From NCBI RefSeq assembly GCF_964340395.1, contig NC_135564.1, forward strand, positions 3,142,861-3,206,860: a stretch of DNA of 64,000 nucleotides. Direction: 5' to 3'. The stretch comes from Glandiceps talaboti. Lineage: Eukaryota > Hemichordata > Enteropneusta > Spengelidae. The position numbers and the translations under genes are program-made. Position 1 is the stretch's first letter, and each line of letters begins with the position of its first letter. The notes under the pieces are model-generated. The model did no database searches. It was not told where the DNA came from and saw nothing but the letters and a program-made list of their open reading frames with translations. This document shows, piece after piece, positions 1-13,262 of this stretch.

Positions 1-540
1 TCAAATTGAAGCTTCACCAAAGTGTATATTATATAAGTATTTATATGATTTGTTTTGTATTCAATATTATTTATGCAAACCCCTACCACAGCATTTAAAG
101 AAATTAATCGCTAAATATAGATTGCCGTCACATAGTTTAGCCATAGAAACCGGACGCTATCAAGCTACAGTCAGGAATTTGAGAAATTGCCCAAAGTGTA
201 ACAATGACATTGAGGATGAGTACCATTTTGATCTTAAATGTCCTTTCTACACCGACCTTCGCTCCAAATACATCAAACCATATTATTGGAAGAAACCATC
301 TGTGTTCAAGCTTGTACAGTTATTCCCTGTCCGTAATGTAAAGCAAACGTATAACTTAGGACAATTCTTGAGACATGCAGGAAATTTAAGAATCATGTAA
401 GGTGTTATTTGCAATATATATTTTTGTTTTTTCATTCTTCATATATTTTCCTGTGTACAGTCATGTATATTTTTCTTGTTTTTTGAACGTTACTGATGAG
501 CAGTAATGCTCAAGGTGAATAAATAATAATAATAATAATA
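1..540 (+). mobile_element. 3' end of a non-LTR (LINE-type) retrotransposon
   Basis: A reading frame open from base 2 to the stop at 398-400 encodes the C-terminal end of a LINE ORF2-like protein. It shows the usual R-L-x-S-H-x-L-x-I-E-x-G-R-Y stretch followed by a C-P-K-C...I-E-D-E-Y-H-F...C-P-F-Y zinc-knuckle-like segment, then a short basic tail. The reverse transcriptase domain would lie to the left of the window. After the stop is an AT-rich untranslated tail of about 110 bp ending in an (AAT)n run at about 523-540, which is the normal 3' end of several LINE clades. Only this end is present, so it cannot be autonomous as seen here; the clade is not resolved. Confidence 0.75.
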
Positions 541-757
541 GTAACTTTCAAGGTTGGCAGAAGTTTCAAAATATTTTAAACTTTGCGACTGCAGAATTCT
601 ATGGCAAAATATTATCTGTGTACAAATATCAGTACAAAAAAAACAATACTACTTACAATCATTCTCTAACCGCACTTCTATTCAATTTTTAACATCCTAG
701 TACTACTGGATAAAATCTTTCTTTTAACTATTGATATTTCTTTCCTATTCTGAAAAG

Positions 758-904
758 GTGAGAGCTGCCTTTCGTAAGAGGCGAGGTCGTTCCATTACAT
801 CAGAGTCTGATGAAATGACCAGAACAACTCGACAGTCGCACATACAAACTACCATCAATAGTACTACAAGGATAACAGGCCTAGCTACATCGACAGCTGA
901 TTGA
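758..904 (+). CDS. Possible terminal coding exon, basic/Thr-Ser-rich tail
   Basis: A pyrimidine-rich stretch ending in AAAAG precedes an open 48-codon segment ending in TGA. It begins V-R-A-A-F-R-K-R-R-G-R-S and continues with a Ser/Thr-rich tail. The start resembles the segment after helix 7 in many G-protein-coupled receptors (x-F-R-x-A-F-R-K), but no upstream exon was found and the piece is short. It could equally be noncoding sequence or part of a retrotransposon flank. Only the open frame, the acceptor-like site and the composition are seen. Confidence 0.18.
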   Translation: MRAAFRKRRGRSITSESDEMTRTTRQSHIQTTINSTTRITGLATSTAD

Positions 905-1046
905 AGCTTCCGGTCATCTGAAAATTCAAGTGATAGTAACATACATCGCACAACAATTGTACAACACTATTTCTACTTTAAGCACATGGACATTTCATCG
1001 AAAGTCAGTCTAGCAATAGTCTAACTTCAAAGGCTACTTCCGACTA

Positions 1047-1411
<365 letters not shown>

Positions 1412-1413
<2 letters not shown>

Positions 1414-3920
1414 ATACGCGTATGTTAAACCAAGTGTACATTCATATTCTGTAAATCTAATATTGATATGCAATATTAAATTAGTATAAATGCATATATA
1501 TTTGAATGATTGTGACCTTAATGAGATGACACAGTCCAATTTTATGAGCACAAAATATCAGATTTTCGGGAGTGATATGACAATAACTGTCAAATATTTG
1601 GATAGCTTACTCATATTATTGACAGTCCGTACTAGCAATACCTTCTGATCTATTTTGGTTTAAATTTGCTTACACTATTTTGATATTTTGCCGATAAAAA
1701 TGAGACATTTCAAAAACCTTGCATTGCAGTATTTTCACTTGTTAAAAAGTGACAGTTTTAAAGAGATAACCAAAAAATTGAATCACATTTGCTAAGAAGA
1801 TGAAAAAACAAAATAGGCCAGAATGTGTTTAAGACAGTCACATCAACAAACTGGCAAGAAAGCTCCCCGTTAAATAAGGGTCATTGTCAAGGCGTACTAA
1901 ATGTAGAACTATTTTCATATTTTCTTGACAATCATGTATATGGTAAAGTAATGGACTTTGTTTATTGTACGGTTCCTTATATGTTTTCCCTAATGGCGTT
2001 TCACCTGTAAAGTAAAGTGCTAGTGAAATTTCTAATTTTCCCTAGCGATCTATTCATATGTGTTATAAATGCAATTTTGCCATTAACACCTGTGTTTGGC
2101 GTAAAGTATAGAAGCTGTAACATGAAATGTAACTGTATTATCCTGAGTAAAATTAATTCAATCTAACCAGATTTACAGAGAAAAGTTAATTCAGTATATG
2201 ACGGTGTGTTTGTTGTCTGATCGTAGTATGTTAAAGGGTGAAAGATGAATCTCCAAATGTTTATGTATGTACTACGCAGACTAAGTGTAATTTCACGACG
2301 TTTTAATTCGTCACCATCTTTCTATTGATGCAATTTGTTACGAATTCTTTTAATATCTTTATATTTGGTGGTTATTGACTCAACAGAGAGTTTGAATGGA
2401 AATCAGCATAGATGCTATGACAGATTGGTCATATTCCAGAATTATTTGTCGCTGACATGGGATGTACAATATTGTTTCAAACAGCTGTATTATTTGAATG
2501 GCATCTCGTTCCACAGTCTGTACATAATAAATCCAACAGAATGTATTCATAGATACGATGCCTTATGGTTATAACATATTCTGGATTGCCTGAGATTATA
2601 TCCTCCGTGTTGGTGAATTAAACATACATAGATGAATTCGAAGACTTCAAATCGCGTTTCATACTGCGTGAAAACCCGATAAACTTCGTTACACTCGCGA
2701 TTGAGTTCAGTCTTAGAGACTCCAATGGGATTACTCCTACCTTATATGCATACATGAAGCAACATATGATGATGAGCTCACAAAATGATGAGCTCACAAA
2801 ATGATGAGCTCATAAAATGTCAAAAGCATGCTAATTTAAATTTAACTTACTCCAACCAAAAATATATTTCAATTCGGGATCCAATATTGACTACTTGGTT
2901 AAATTAAATCTTGTAGACAAAGAAACTTGCCACTAGAAGTTTTTAATCATGAATACTTCTACTTCTACTTCTATACTGTGTAAACATCCAAAAAGATTAT
3001 CATCACACAGGCATAACGCTGGCGGCGTCCTTTAGATCTCACCTGTGTTCAGGTGAGCACGATCTGTGAGATCGGTGATATCAATGCTGGAGAGGGCAGA
3101 TTTGAAACTGCCTATTGTCTTTGATTGTTAAATGGATAATGGTAAGAGATTCCATTCTGGAATTGTCCCAGGAATAAGTGAATATCTATAACAATTTTTC
3201 TTGGCAATGATTATACTTACTAACAAATCAAATTTATTTATATGAATTTTTAAATTGACAGTACTGACAGACGAAATATAATCACCATCCTTCATGTGAA
3301 CAAGAGTTGTGCACTATTGATAATCAATGCCAGGAGATGATATTCTGGATGTAAAAACAATTTTGAAAATATGCGGGAACACTGTCTCGTTAGACAGAAC
3401 TGCGACTGATGAAGGACCCAACAGCCGGTCCGAAACGGTTAAAACAAGGGTCAAGTAAGTATCGACCCAGGGATGTATCGCCAATGTCTTCCCTGCAATA
3501 ACCTTGACAAACCGGTTACTTGGCTATTACTGACCTTTAAACCACTTTATTATACGAAACAAAATAATCAAGTTTGAACCAGCTTTGGAAAATGCTTCCA
3601 CTTATTAACAAATTTGATCTAACAACCAATAGTTGGTTATATGGTGAACGCAACGTCATAGACTTATTTAATATTGATGGTGTTCGGAGTTCCCTTCCCT
3701 TCCCTTTATTATTACCGAGACAGTACTATGTTTTACAGTGAAGACACAGTTTCAGGAGAACTTAGTGTGTTGAATTGTATTTGTGAACTCATTAGAACTT
3801 GTCGGGTCACATTTTTCATGGTACAGGGGATGGCACAGGACTGTTTGTGCAACGATTGGGGGGGGTCTATATTTTTAATGTCTCGATCTTTTGAAAAACA
3901 CCTCCCCTGTAATTTCTGTC
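1412..3920. other. Gene-free AT-rich interval
   Basis: No exon with convincing coding character or splice context was found. It contains a three-unit 17-bp tandem repeat (GATGAGCTCACAAAAT type) at about 2769-2819 and the CTGATGA...GAAAC motif near 3406-3437 that is discussed as a finding. Open frames at 1825-2010, 2335-2574 and 3674-4078 show no recognisable family. Confidence 0.6.
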
Positions 3921-3921
3921 T

Positions 3922-4144
<223 letters not shown>

Positions 4145-4385
4145 CTCAAGCTAAAATTTCATCGGATTGTTTCATCTGACGATTTAATCATCTATCGGTT
4201 TCACAACGGTTACCAACTATTCAATGCACAGTCGTTTCCATTCAGAAAACACGTTGGATTTAATTTGATATGGCCTACCGTTGAAAATCATAAAAGCACG
4301 AATCTAGGGTGTTCGATCGAACCCCCTAGTAATATATTAATAAAGCATCTAACTGAGCATAAGTATTTACATCGTCCAACAGAGA

Positions 4386-4395
4386 GTACGTGGCC
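4386..4395 (+). promoter_or_regulatory. Conserved TACGTGGC box upstream of copy 1
   Basis: GTACGTGGCC lies about 90 bp before the start codon. The same core (TACGTGGC, or TGCGTGGC in copy 2) occurs at a similar distance in all six copies of the array while surrounding sequence differs. It could be a transcription-factor site or part of a conserved 5' untranslated segment; no TSS is known. Confidence 0.35.
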
Positions 4396-4478
4396 ATTCT
4401 AGCTATTGCATCCGTTACGTTATTAGATACTGTCAGTGATCACAATCATTGTCCAAAGTTTGTCCGAAACTAGTAGAA

Positions 4479-7400
4479 ATGAAGACGTTAAAAAATCTGC
4501 GCATCTCGACCATTTTCGTGGTTTTGGTAATCACCATGTTCCTTATCTTGATACATCAGAATAAATTGAATAGTGAGAATACTCAAGCGATGGAGGAACG
4601 GGTAAGTACATCAATTCCTGTAAAATATACTTGATATTTAGGAGGAAATACACCTATCTATCATGTTGTCTTTATCACAGTATAACAACCTTATCACTTC
4701 AATATTACCTGAGCTGCATGCAAAGCCAGAGATATGTTTGAAATTGGAAAAGACATAAAGTTAACATTTTCTGTTTTTATTGACTTGGTAATATACTCTG
4801 TTCGGTCTTCTTGATATCTATGAACAGGGTGTTGGAAATTTCATTTTTGAATAAATTATACAATGGAGATCTTTCTCATCATCTGAATAATTATTTCAAT
4901 ACTATAGTCGTGTAACTAGGTTTAAACTTCAACCAAATTTGTATATTGCATTTTTTCGATCATACACAGCCGCCAGACAATTTTCAATCTCGTTTGCAGA
5001 TGTTAAATGTTGGAATAATCTTCCAACAGATCTGAAACACCTCGCATCAAAATGTGTATTTAGGGAAGCGTAAAGAGAATACCTTAGGCATAGAAAAAGT
5101 TTTGGATTGGTTCCGGTTGGTTACTCGACCCACACAGTTTTTCACGCTGACCCTAAACCTTTTTTTTTACATATTGAGAAAAAAAAGTAATAAAATCGCA
5201 AAAATTGTGAACCGCGGATGCGGAAACTGACTTAAAAAACACAGTATAAAACTGTTATTCCAATCTGTAATGGCTGTACATCTGATGAGAAGAAACCAAT
5301 AACACAGAGACCATATGGAAAACAATGGAAAACATAACTACCTGAACTAGACACTCACATATGAAAAAAAAATATAATAAAAAATCTACCCACCCTATCT
5401 ATTCTAAAATTGAGCGTAATCGCAACTGTTACGACGCTGAATTAGGCAGCTGCAATATTGACCCGTGTTCAGCGGTAAACTCGAACTCGCCTGGTTAGCA
5501 ATCAGAGAGGTACCGATTTCACGAAACAGTGCTCTGTAAAGAAGAAACTCACAAAGACACAAATATTACTTTTGTGTTGAATGACTTATACGATTTGCAG
5601 CATGGGGAAACAATTTACTTCAGCTCCAGTCAATTACAGCCAAACATTAAAGTTCTTTTGAGTATTTTCGGCTCAGCTAATAGTTTCTCTAGAACCCGCT
5701 GGCATCGCTATCAAGTCCAGTCGCCAACTAACTTAGTCTGCGGAGGAGCGAATTCCAAAGCTACTTCAATCGCATACGTCATCAACATTTTATTTAAAAC
5801 ATTGTTCATTCCGTAATACAAATATGGTTAACAAACAAATTGTTTACAACAAAAGATTCTCTCTTAACCTTATTTAGTAAATGTTTATTAATATAATTAA
5901 TTCAGCTCAGCAATAGCCAGTTTATTGACCTGCCCCAAATAATTCTACCTAAACAGCTGTTGATTCAATTGGGATACAATTTATCACTCTAAGATGACAT
6001 GTGACCTCTACTCATTAGGATAGAATAACATTACTTCACCCGGCTCTGTCTCATTAATCAATGTGATCTTATGTGATTTTTTTTGTTAGGCCAGTGATAT
6101 ATAATAAACACTCTACTTGTCGCTTTCATAGTCCTGTCTCGTTATTATTCAACCACTTATTCTTCATTTTATGATACATAATATTATTTTATACACATAT
6201 TTTATGTTATGATAAATCAATGCTTATTTCATGCTTATTCTTTGTTATTATGAATAAACGTTATTTTATGCACACAATTTATGTTTTTATAATAAAATAT
6301 TGTTTTATGCACACTTTATATGGTATTACGATTGAAGACTATTATTTTATGCGCACTGTTCACACATTTTATAGGACGATTAATGACATCCATATATTTT
6401 GCTTTGCGCATTGTTCTGCGCACGACGCACTCGGTAGAAACTTATTATTAAACGCCACAGTGAAACCACTGTACCGTGTACACTCGCCTATGCATGTCCC
6501 CATTCATACTAAGTTAAAACTTTAGACACTTTCAATCAAGCAATACATATTTGTCATTTAGTGACGTCAAAATACAGAAACCCAATCTCTTTTGCTGAGA
6601 AAATTTGCTGCACAATGGATATAACATTACTTTTGATGCTCATATAATGTTTTACTGAATGACGGCCATATTCGTAGTACTAGTGAACAATCGTGATTTA
6701 CTGCATAACTCAAAAACTGTTTTACTTTCTTATGAGACGTGACCTTCGATCCCAACCTTGGGGGTATGGGTCAGTTATCAAAATTAAGCCATTTCCTGCA
6801 ATATAGTAGTCACTTTGTAGGATTTATTTGTTGCCATCATTTTCTTTTCAATCATGTATGTATTCAGTCACATCGAGATGAAGTATCTGAGTGAGAGTGT
6901 GTGCTTTACAAAGACTAGTTGCCATGTTTCACTTTTAGTAAGGAACTATCTCACCAATGGCACTGTTGCAGTTCATTTGGTACTACGTTCAGATGCAATA
7001 TTCATCAATATAAACAATTAATATTCATCCGTGTTTGTTTTTATAGTATGGAAGCGGGAGACATCAGGAAAGGAAAGGCAAGAAACAGCAGATTCAGGAA
7101 AGTACAATCATGTCGACCAAAGAGGAACGTAAGGCTACGTTGCCCATTGTCCAGGCAATATCAGACGAAGCGGACAAATCAGTAACAGATAACAAAGCTC
7201 AATCTACGAAATCACGTTACTTGCTACCAATGAAAACACTTCAAGGTGGCGGAACAAATCGCCAATATTTCATCTTCGAAAACGCTGTCATGTTAGCGTT
7301 GTTGACGAAACGAAGTTTAGTCCAAATGCCTTTTTTCCTTCATGGTGGACATACCTATGGTTTTAGTATGGAGCACATGAGAGACTTTAATACCACCTTT

Positions 7401-8154
7401 GACCTTAGCAGTGTGAAAGAGTTATTGCCATTGGCAACGATAGAGGAATATGTAAACACCTGCAAACCAGAAAATACAAAAATCATTACCTGGGGAAATA
7501 CTGAAAAATATGAGAGTACGCGAACAAAAATGCTTCGTGATAAAATCGGTATAGAGTTGGAAGGTGTTGATAAAGTAATGAAATTGGACGATGAAATGGG
7601 ATTAGAAGAATTTCAAATTCTAACTGACGGCGCCCAATGTCTTGTATATTTTGCAATCGATCGCTTCCGTCTAGAGATCGATCAACTGACCTCTCAGTCT
7701 CTCAAAGATGACATTACAGAACATCTTGTCCGGACGCCACGTGTTCGAAAGATTGTTGACGATATATCACATGATATTTGCAATGGAGATCCTTACCTAG
7801 CTCTGCATTGGAGAAATAAAACATCAGAGGTAAGTACGTTCACGATCATCACCACCACCACCACCACCACCACCACCACCACCACCACCACCACCACCAC
7901 CACGACGACCATGACCACGACCACGACCACCACCACCACAACCACCACCATCATCAAAAACAACAACCCAATGGTAATCATTTTACAAGACAACCAAACA
8001 CAGGCAGTATGGTGGAGTTGTTGAGATAGGAATAGTTTCATCAAGCAGTATATATCTCAGTTTAGTGTTCACACACACATGTACACAAGCACATGTTCGA
8101 GTAGTCAAGACTCTATTGTGTAAATGTATTTATTTCTGTGTATGTGTATGTCTA

Positions 8155-8197
<43 letters not shown>

Positions 8198-11100
8198 GCG
8201 TATGTGTATGTTTATGTTTATGTGCGTGTGCGTGTGTACGCGCGCGTGTGTGTGCATTCAATTTCGTCAACAAGTTTAGCCACCGTGACATTGTAAAGTT
8301 AATTATATCTTTACATCCCCGAATACCCGCAAAATCTACTTTCTATACATTCACAAGTTATCACAGTGATAATGAGAGTGTTCTTACATACTAATTGTAA
8401 AATTATTAAAGTATCACAAAATGGGTTGATCATGAACAATCGCTATATTTATTTGGCTTTTTCTTTCTATTTTGTCCGTCTCTGTGTGTACATATGTGCG
8501 TGCATGCGTGCGTGCGTATGTGTGTACGAGTGCACCCCTGTCTGTGTCATAATTTCTTGAGATTCATAAGCTCAAATTCAATGACATGTGGTACATGTAT
8601 TTTATGTGGGTTATGCCAAGAACTGTGTAGATATTGAACAGAATTCGTGTACACTACTTCTAATCTGATCATGTTATTGATTTTTATTATTGATTGTATC
8701 TCAAGAAGGATCTAATTATGTGAACTCTAACACTTAATAGATGTACAGTATATATATGTCGAAATTTCGCAATAAATTTCTCAGTGAAACGTTTTCGCAT
8801 ATATTTGCATAAATACATATTTTACTCAAAATAGTGTATCGATATCGACAATTTGCGTTTAAAATGATTTTAAAATGTGACAATTGTTTTATGTCGAGTT
8901 CTGACTAGTATTTGAATAAATTATGGTCATATTGGTAACACTTATTTGCACATTGATAAAAGAAATTATGTGTTTTCTTATTTGTAGCATACAATTTTAC
9001 TAAATGAATCAATAATTACTCACTATATTCAACATGGCTTAAGGAATAAATTACTTTTTCCACACTGTACATTCCAGAGACCATGTAATGGTAAAGTTAA
9101 GACCGAATGTCAGGATATCTTAAGAGAAGCATCATACTTCGCTGACATAACAGGTTCAGAGATATTTAACCTAATGAAGAAATACAAACTGAAGTGTTTG
9201 TATGTTGCATGTCCATTATGGTCACTGGTAAGTCGGTCTACATTCGTTTTAGTCATAACATGCATGGAAACCTGAAAGACATTTGTGGATCACGAATTTT
9301 AAAAGTAGGTTCAGCGTTTAATAATCCATAAACAGAAGAATGCATATCTAGCACTTCATAGCATTAAATCATGGTGTTTCGCACGTCAAGATGTATAAGG
9401 ATTATAAAGGGCGGCCTGAATGATAATTTGACGTCTATCAACAAAGTAATAGAGAATGAAATGTTTAGAAGACATAGAAAAAATTTGTAAAACTTTGATA
9501 ACATGTGACTGTACAAACGTTAAGGTTATCTTTAAACTGTATTGCATAGTTTGATGGGGCGCGTTTGATTTGCCCAATTATGATTGTGATTAATCTGACG
9601 TCATTTCTGGAAACGAGGTTGTAAACAAAACACTCAATCATGATCATGATTACTTACATGTAAACATTTCAAAACATTTTCACATATTTCCTACAAATTG
9701 TATGATTTTACATTGTCAAAATGGTAAAAATGATAACAAATGAGCAATCTCATCACCGAACACAATTAACCAATTTGTTTACTTAATGTTTTCCGTCATT
9801 TCTAACTTGTCGTCTGCCACGCGCGCGCGATCCGATTATGATATTACGTTATCCGCCATCTTGTAATCACGCCAATCACAGATTGGGACATGATTACTGT
9901 GATTATCAATCATGATTGTGATTAGTATTTATCAAACGCGAAATCATGCTTGTGATCGATAAATCATGATTATGATTGTGCAAATCGAACGCGCCCATGG
10001 ACTATTAGTAGTTTCCCAGTTTACTATGCAAATCTTAGAAATAAGTATGGAAATTATAATTCATAAAAAAAAAAATTAATATTCATCAAAATCTACAGAC
10101 AGTGGAAAGACGTATTCTTAATATACATCACTGAAAATCGATCTATCCTATAACAAATACGTAACTCTGTAATTCAAATCTTGTGAACTTCCCATACAGA
10201 TTCACATACACAATTGTAGTCACACGATCATACTCTACGAATGGCTTGGCGAGCCGTTCTTTCCTACCAGAACAAACATAACAAACCAAAGATAAATCTA
10301 GAAGTAATTATTGTGTGTACTTTCTGCAATTGTGGTTAAGTACAATTTAGCGACAAAAACCAATAGTAATAACCAATAAGGATACTGATTTAGCTTATTC
10401 TTTTCTCATAAGAAAATTATTGACCACTTGGCAAAGAGAATACCACGTGACCATATCTTCATATCAGCAAATCTCACAACTGGGAGAACGGAAAACCAAG
10501 ATTACTTTGATGATTATTATTACTTGGCATTGATTGAACAAGAAATTGTCTACAGTAAGTTATACTTGTCATTGATTGAACAAGAAGTTGTCTACAGTAA
10601 GTTTTATTTGTCATTGATTGAACAAGAAGTTGTCTACAGTACGTTTTATTTGTCATTGACTGAACAAGAAATTTTTTACAGTAAGCTTTACTTGTTATTG
10701 ATTGAACCCTTAAGGAATTGTCTAAAGGAAGTTTCATTTGTCACTGATTGAACAAAAACTTGTTTACAGTAAGTTTTATTTGTTATTGATTGTCCATGAA
10801 GTTGCCTAGAGTAAAGTTTACTTATCTTCGCGTGAACAAGAAGTTGTATGCATTAGGTTTTAAGTGTCATTGATCGAACAAGAAGTTTCACTGAAGGTTT
10901 TACTTGTCAATGAACGAAAAGTTGTATACAGTAAGTTAACTTGCCATTGATTGAACAAAAAGTTGTATACAGTAAGGTTTACTTGTTATCTTATGAAGAC
11001 GTTGTCTATATTAAATGCACAAAGCAATGGCACGTGGGAGCTTGCATACAGTGCCCTCGCTTACCAGAACAAGAAAGTGTCATTAATAATAAATGAACTA

Positions 11101-11243
11101 GCAGTACTAAACGGAAATAGTTAACAATATTTCAAGGCACACCTACAAAACCCTTTAATATATGTGGAATGATAATATAATGTTCGAAAGAGGCAACGTA
11201 GGAATAGGAAAAACAACCTTGCAGCTTTTCTCCACTGAGGTAA

Positions 11244-11311
<68 letters not shown>

Positions 11312-11851
11312 CAATTTGTATAGCGCCAAATCCAATTCGACGTAATGTTCTATGACACTAAACAGGAGCAATGTTAGATCGTTGTAAAGTTAGAAAGCTC
11401 TTGCAAACAGATACATCTAGATATCCTTCTTGAATATATCGACAGCGACAGCGGGTGATATACTGTGGTATACAATTGGTATACTGTTCCTTATGAGCGG
11501 CGCTGCTTGCAACAATCCGTGACATCAAGTGGTCAAGTGATATACCGATTTGATTTGTCATGTTCAAAATCAATTTTTCAATTGGTATATCACTTGACCA
11601 CTTAATGTCACGGATTGCAACAACGTAAGTTCACCCTATGACTTTGTATTACAACGGGGTACATGGAGTATACTTTTGTTATTTGGGCGAAGTAAATGAG
11701 TTGTGATTTTATTGTCAAACAAGTCGGCGATGTAACGTCATTGAGTGCTTTGTAGGTGATCAGTACTTTGTATTGAATTGATGCTGTACTGGACATGTAG
11801 CAAGTGAAGAGTAAAATAAATAATTATATGAAGTTAATTGCTTAATTTCAG

Positions 11852-11936
<85 letters not shown>

Positions 11937-12454
11937 GTAAATACAAGGTGAAAACTATATGCAACGAGAGAATACATCTGCATACTCCCCTATTATTTGT
12001 TTTGTAGTGAAGATGCTTGGAACATCGTATACATGTATAAAAATCATGAAACCTAAAGAAATATTAAATGCATTTGTTCCATCCATCCATCCATCCATCC
12101 CTCCATCTATCCATATACACAGACAGTCGAACAGACAGACAGCCAGGTATCCCAGGTTTTAAAAATGGCATGTTAGACAAATACGTAGAGAAATGCATGC
12201 TAGAATAGACAAACAGAAGCTATAATAAACTCCATCATGGCCATGTCATTCTAAATAGAGGATATACTGCTTTAAATTGTGCCTATAACAAGTATTTTGT
12301 TTTGTGTTCAGGAGCACAAGTGTTTGTATCGGCTGGATCGTCCAATTGGTCAAATTTCGTGGTATTGCTACGAGAGCTGACTGGAAGAACTACATTCAAC
12401 ATCCGGGATCTTCCTGGGATGCCGACAAACAACACTTACAGAGTCATAATATAA
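4479..12454 (+). CDS. O-fucosyltransferase-like type II membrane protein, array copy 1
   Basis: Exons by comparison with the other copies: 4479-4601, 7047-7829, 9078-9227, 10413-10554, 12312-12454 (446 aa). All junctions are GT-AG; intron phases are 0, 0, 0, 1. Exon 1 encodes a short basic N-terminus and one hydrophobic segment (about residues 9-26), predicting a type II Golgi/ER enzyme. Exon 2 carries a stem about 30 residues shorter than in copies 2 and 3, then GGGTNRQ and near its end LHWRNKT. Exon 3 has the K-Y-K-L-K-C-L-Y-V-A-C segment. The last exon encodes RAQVF followed by SSNWSNFVV. The order of motifs matches GDP-fucose protein O-fucosyltransferases, in which the H-x-R arginine contacts GDP-fucose. 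Its acceptor is unknown. It is one of the two most divergent copies, and its introns hold several repeats. Confidence 0.68.
4955..5100 (+). mobile_element. LINE C-terminal relic in intron 1 of copy 1
   Basis: One frame reads F-S-I-S-F-A-D-V-K-C-W-N-N-L-P-T-D-L-K-H-L-A, the pattern typical of the extreme C-terminus of LINE ORF2 proteins (WN-x-LP-x-x-L). It is interrupted by a stop soon after, so it is a decayed fragment. A dispersed repeat follows immediately. Confidence 0.55.
5105..5430. repeat. Dispersed repeat R1, copy in intron 1 of array copy 1
   Basis: About 300 bp shared with 19905-20195, 26255-26580, 30855-31180, 36010-36300 and 62445-62790, all in the same orientation. Shared landmarks are GGATGCGGAA, TGGCTGTACATCTGATG and GAACTAGACACTCACA. 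In copies 2-5 it sits just after the last-exon stop as part of the duplicated block; here it is in an intron, so it also behaves as an interspersed element. Confidence 0.8.
7846..7958. repeat. (ACC)n trinucleotide repeat just after the exon 2 donor of copy 1
   Basis: A CACCAC array interspersed with ACGACC begins about 17 bp after the exon 2 splice donor. It is open in the exon frame (poly-Thr), but the comparison with other copies places it in the intron. Copies 2-5 have an ATC-type repeat at the same position. Confidence 0.9.
8138..8258. repeat. (TGTATG)n / (GT)n microsatellite in intron 2 of copy 1
   Basis: Hexanucleotide TGTATG repeat passing into GCGTGT-type repeats. Noncoding. Confidence 0.9.
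9556..9996. mobile_element. MITE-like element with GGGCGCGTT termini
   Basis: An element of about 440 bp in intron 3 of copy 1. The left end GGGCGCGTTTGATTTGC is matched by an inverted right end of GCAAATCGAACGCGCCC, and both flanks carry ATG, a possible 3-bp target duplication. Inner termini continue with repeated TGATTATGATTGTGATT motifs in both orientations. No transposase frame, so nonautonomous; superfamily not assigned. Confidence 0.65.
10522..10990 (+). repeat. 42-bp tandem array of exon-4 end plus splice donor, copy 1
   Basis: The last 14 codons of exon 4 and its GTAAGT donor are repeated in direct tandem. Units 1-4 are exactly 42 bp apart (GT at 10555, 10597, 10639, 10681) and remain open in frame. 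Unit 5 has an indel and a lost donor, and further degenerate units run to about 10990. Use of donors 2-4 would add 14, 28 or 42 residues before the last exon. Confidence 0.85.
11247..11307. repeat. (AATC)n repeat in intron 4 of copy 1
   Basis: Uninterrupted AATC tetranucleotide array, noncoding. Confidence 0.95.
11507..11620. repeat. Foldback element with ~40-bp arms
   Basis: Left arm 11507-11550 and right arm 11581-11620 are inverted copies (GTGGTCAAGTGATATACC in the left arm, its complement in the right) with one 3-bp indel and a loop of about 30 bp. Lies in intron 4 of copy 1. It could be a small foldback transposon or a stem-loop in the pre-mRNA. Confidence 0.8.
11855..11933. repeat. (AT)n microsatellite
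   Basis: Perfect AT dinucleotide array in intron 4 of copy 1. Confidence 0.97.
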
Positions 12455-12689
12455 TAACCTTTGAACAGAAATTCTGAAAAAACGGAAACACAATAAGGAA
12501 ATTCTTAGTACACGCTTTGTCACATTCTTTCCCTTCTCTGTGAATTCGTAGACGTGCTCAAATGGGAATATAGTCGCCGGTATAAGTCATACGAATACTA
12601 TCATGACAGAATCCCATAACGCGTGAGTGCAAGTGTATACTTTTGCAAGTTTTGGGCAGACATTTTATTCGTAAACACTAATACAAATA

Positions 12690-12812
12690 GGGAAGAGGTG
12701 GTGATCGGTACCAGGGTGGTTTCTAAGCATTAATCGGGATGAGGTATGAAATAAAGCCGGAGTGACCGGGTCATTGAAGTAATATCTTTGAGTGACATAC
12801 TCCAATGTAAGC
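12690..12812. repeat. Single copy of the intergenic GAGGTGGTGATCGGTA repeat
   Basis: Matches the three-unit tandem repeat at 20473-20945 downstream of copy 2 (shared blocks GGTGGTGATCGGTA, AAATAAAGCCGGAGT, CGGGTCATTGAAGTAAT). Found once here, about 240 bp after the stop of copy 1, so it is probably part of the ancestral gene unit. Confidence 0.7.
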
Positions 12813-12967
12813 TATGTCTATGGTTGTCTTCTTTGTATTCAATTCGTTGCACACGTGTTAGGCTGTGTACAAACGAACACATGACAGTCGTTTCTGCTCA
12901 GTACTTTTAATCGCCTAGTTTAATTTACTTTGCTCTGCCACCAAACATTCCACCGTACACCAAACAT

Positions 12968-13141
<174 letters not shown>

Positions 13142-13262
13142 AAATTCAGTTTTAGACTTTTAGCTAGGACCTACCTAGAGCCCGAAATATTCTAGGTACA
13201 AGGTTGTAAGTTGCGGATAAAAATAAGGATGTAAGTTTCGGATAAAATCTACATAGCTACAA

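Noticed and set aside
5529-5816. 95-codon plus-strand frame in intron 1 of copy 1
   Set aside because: No conserved counterpart in the other copies, no acceptor or donor in the right phase and no recognisable motif.
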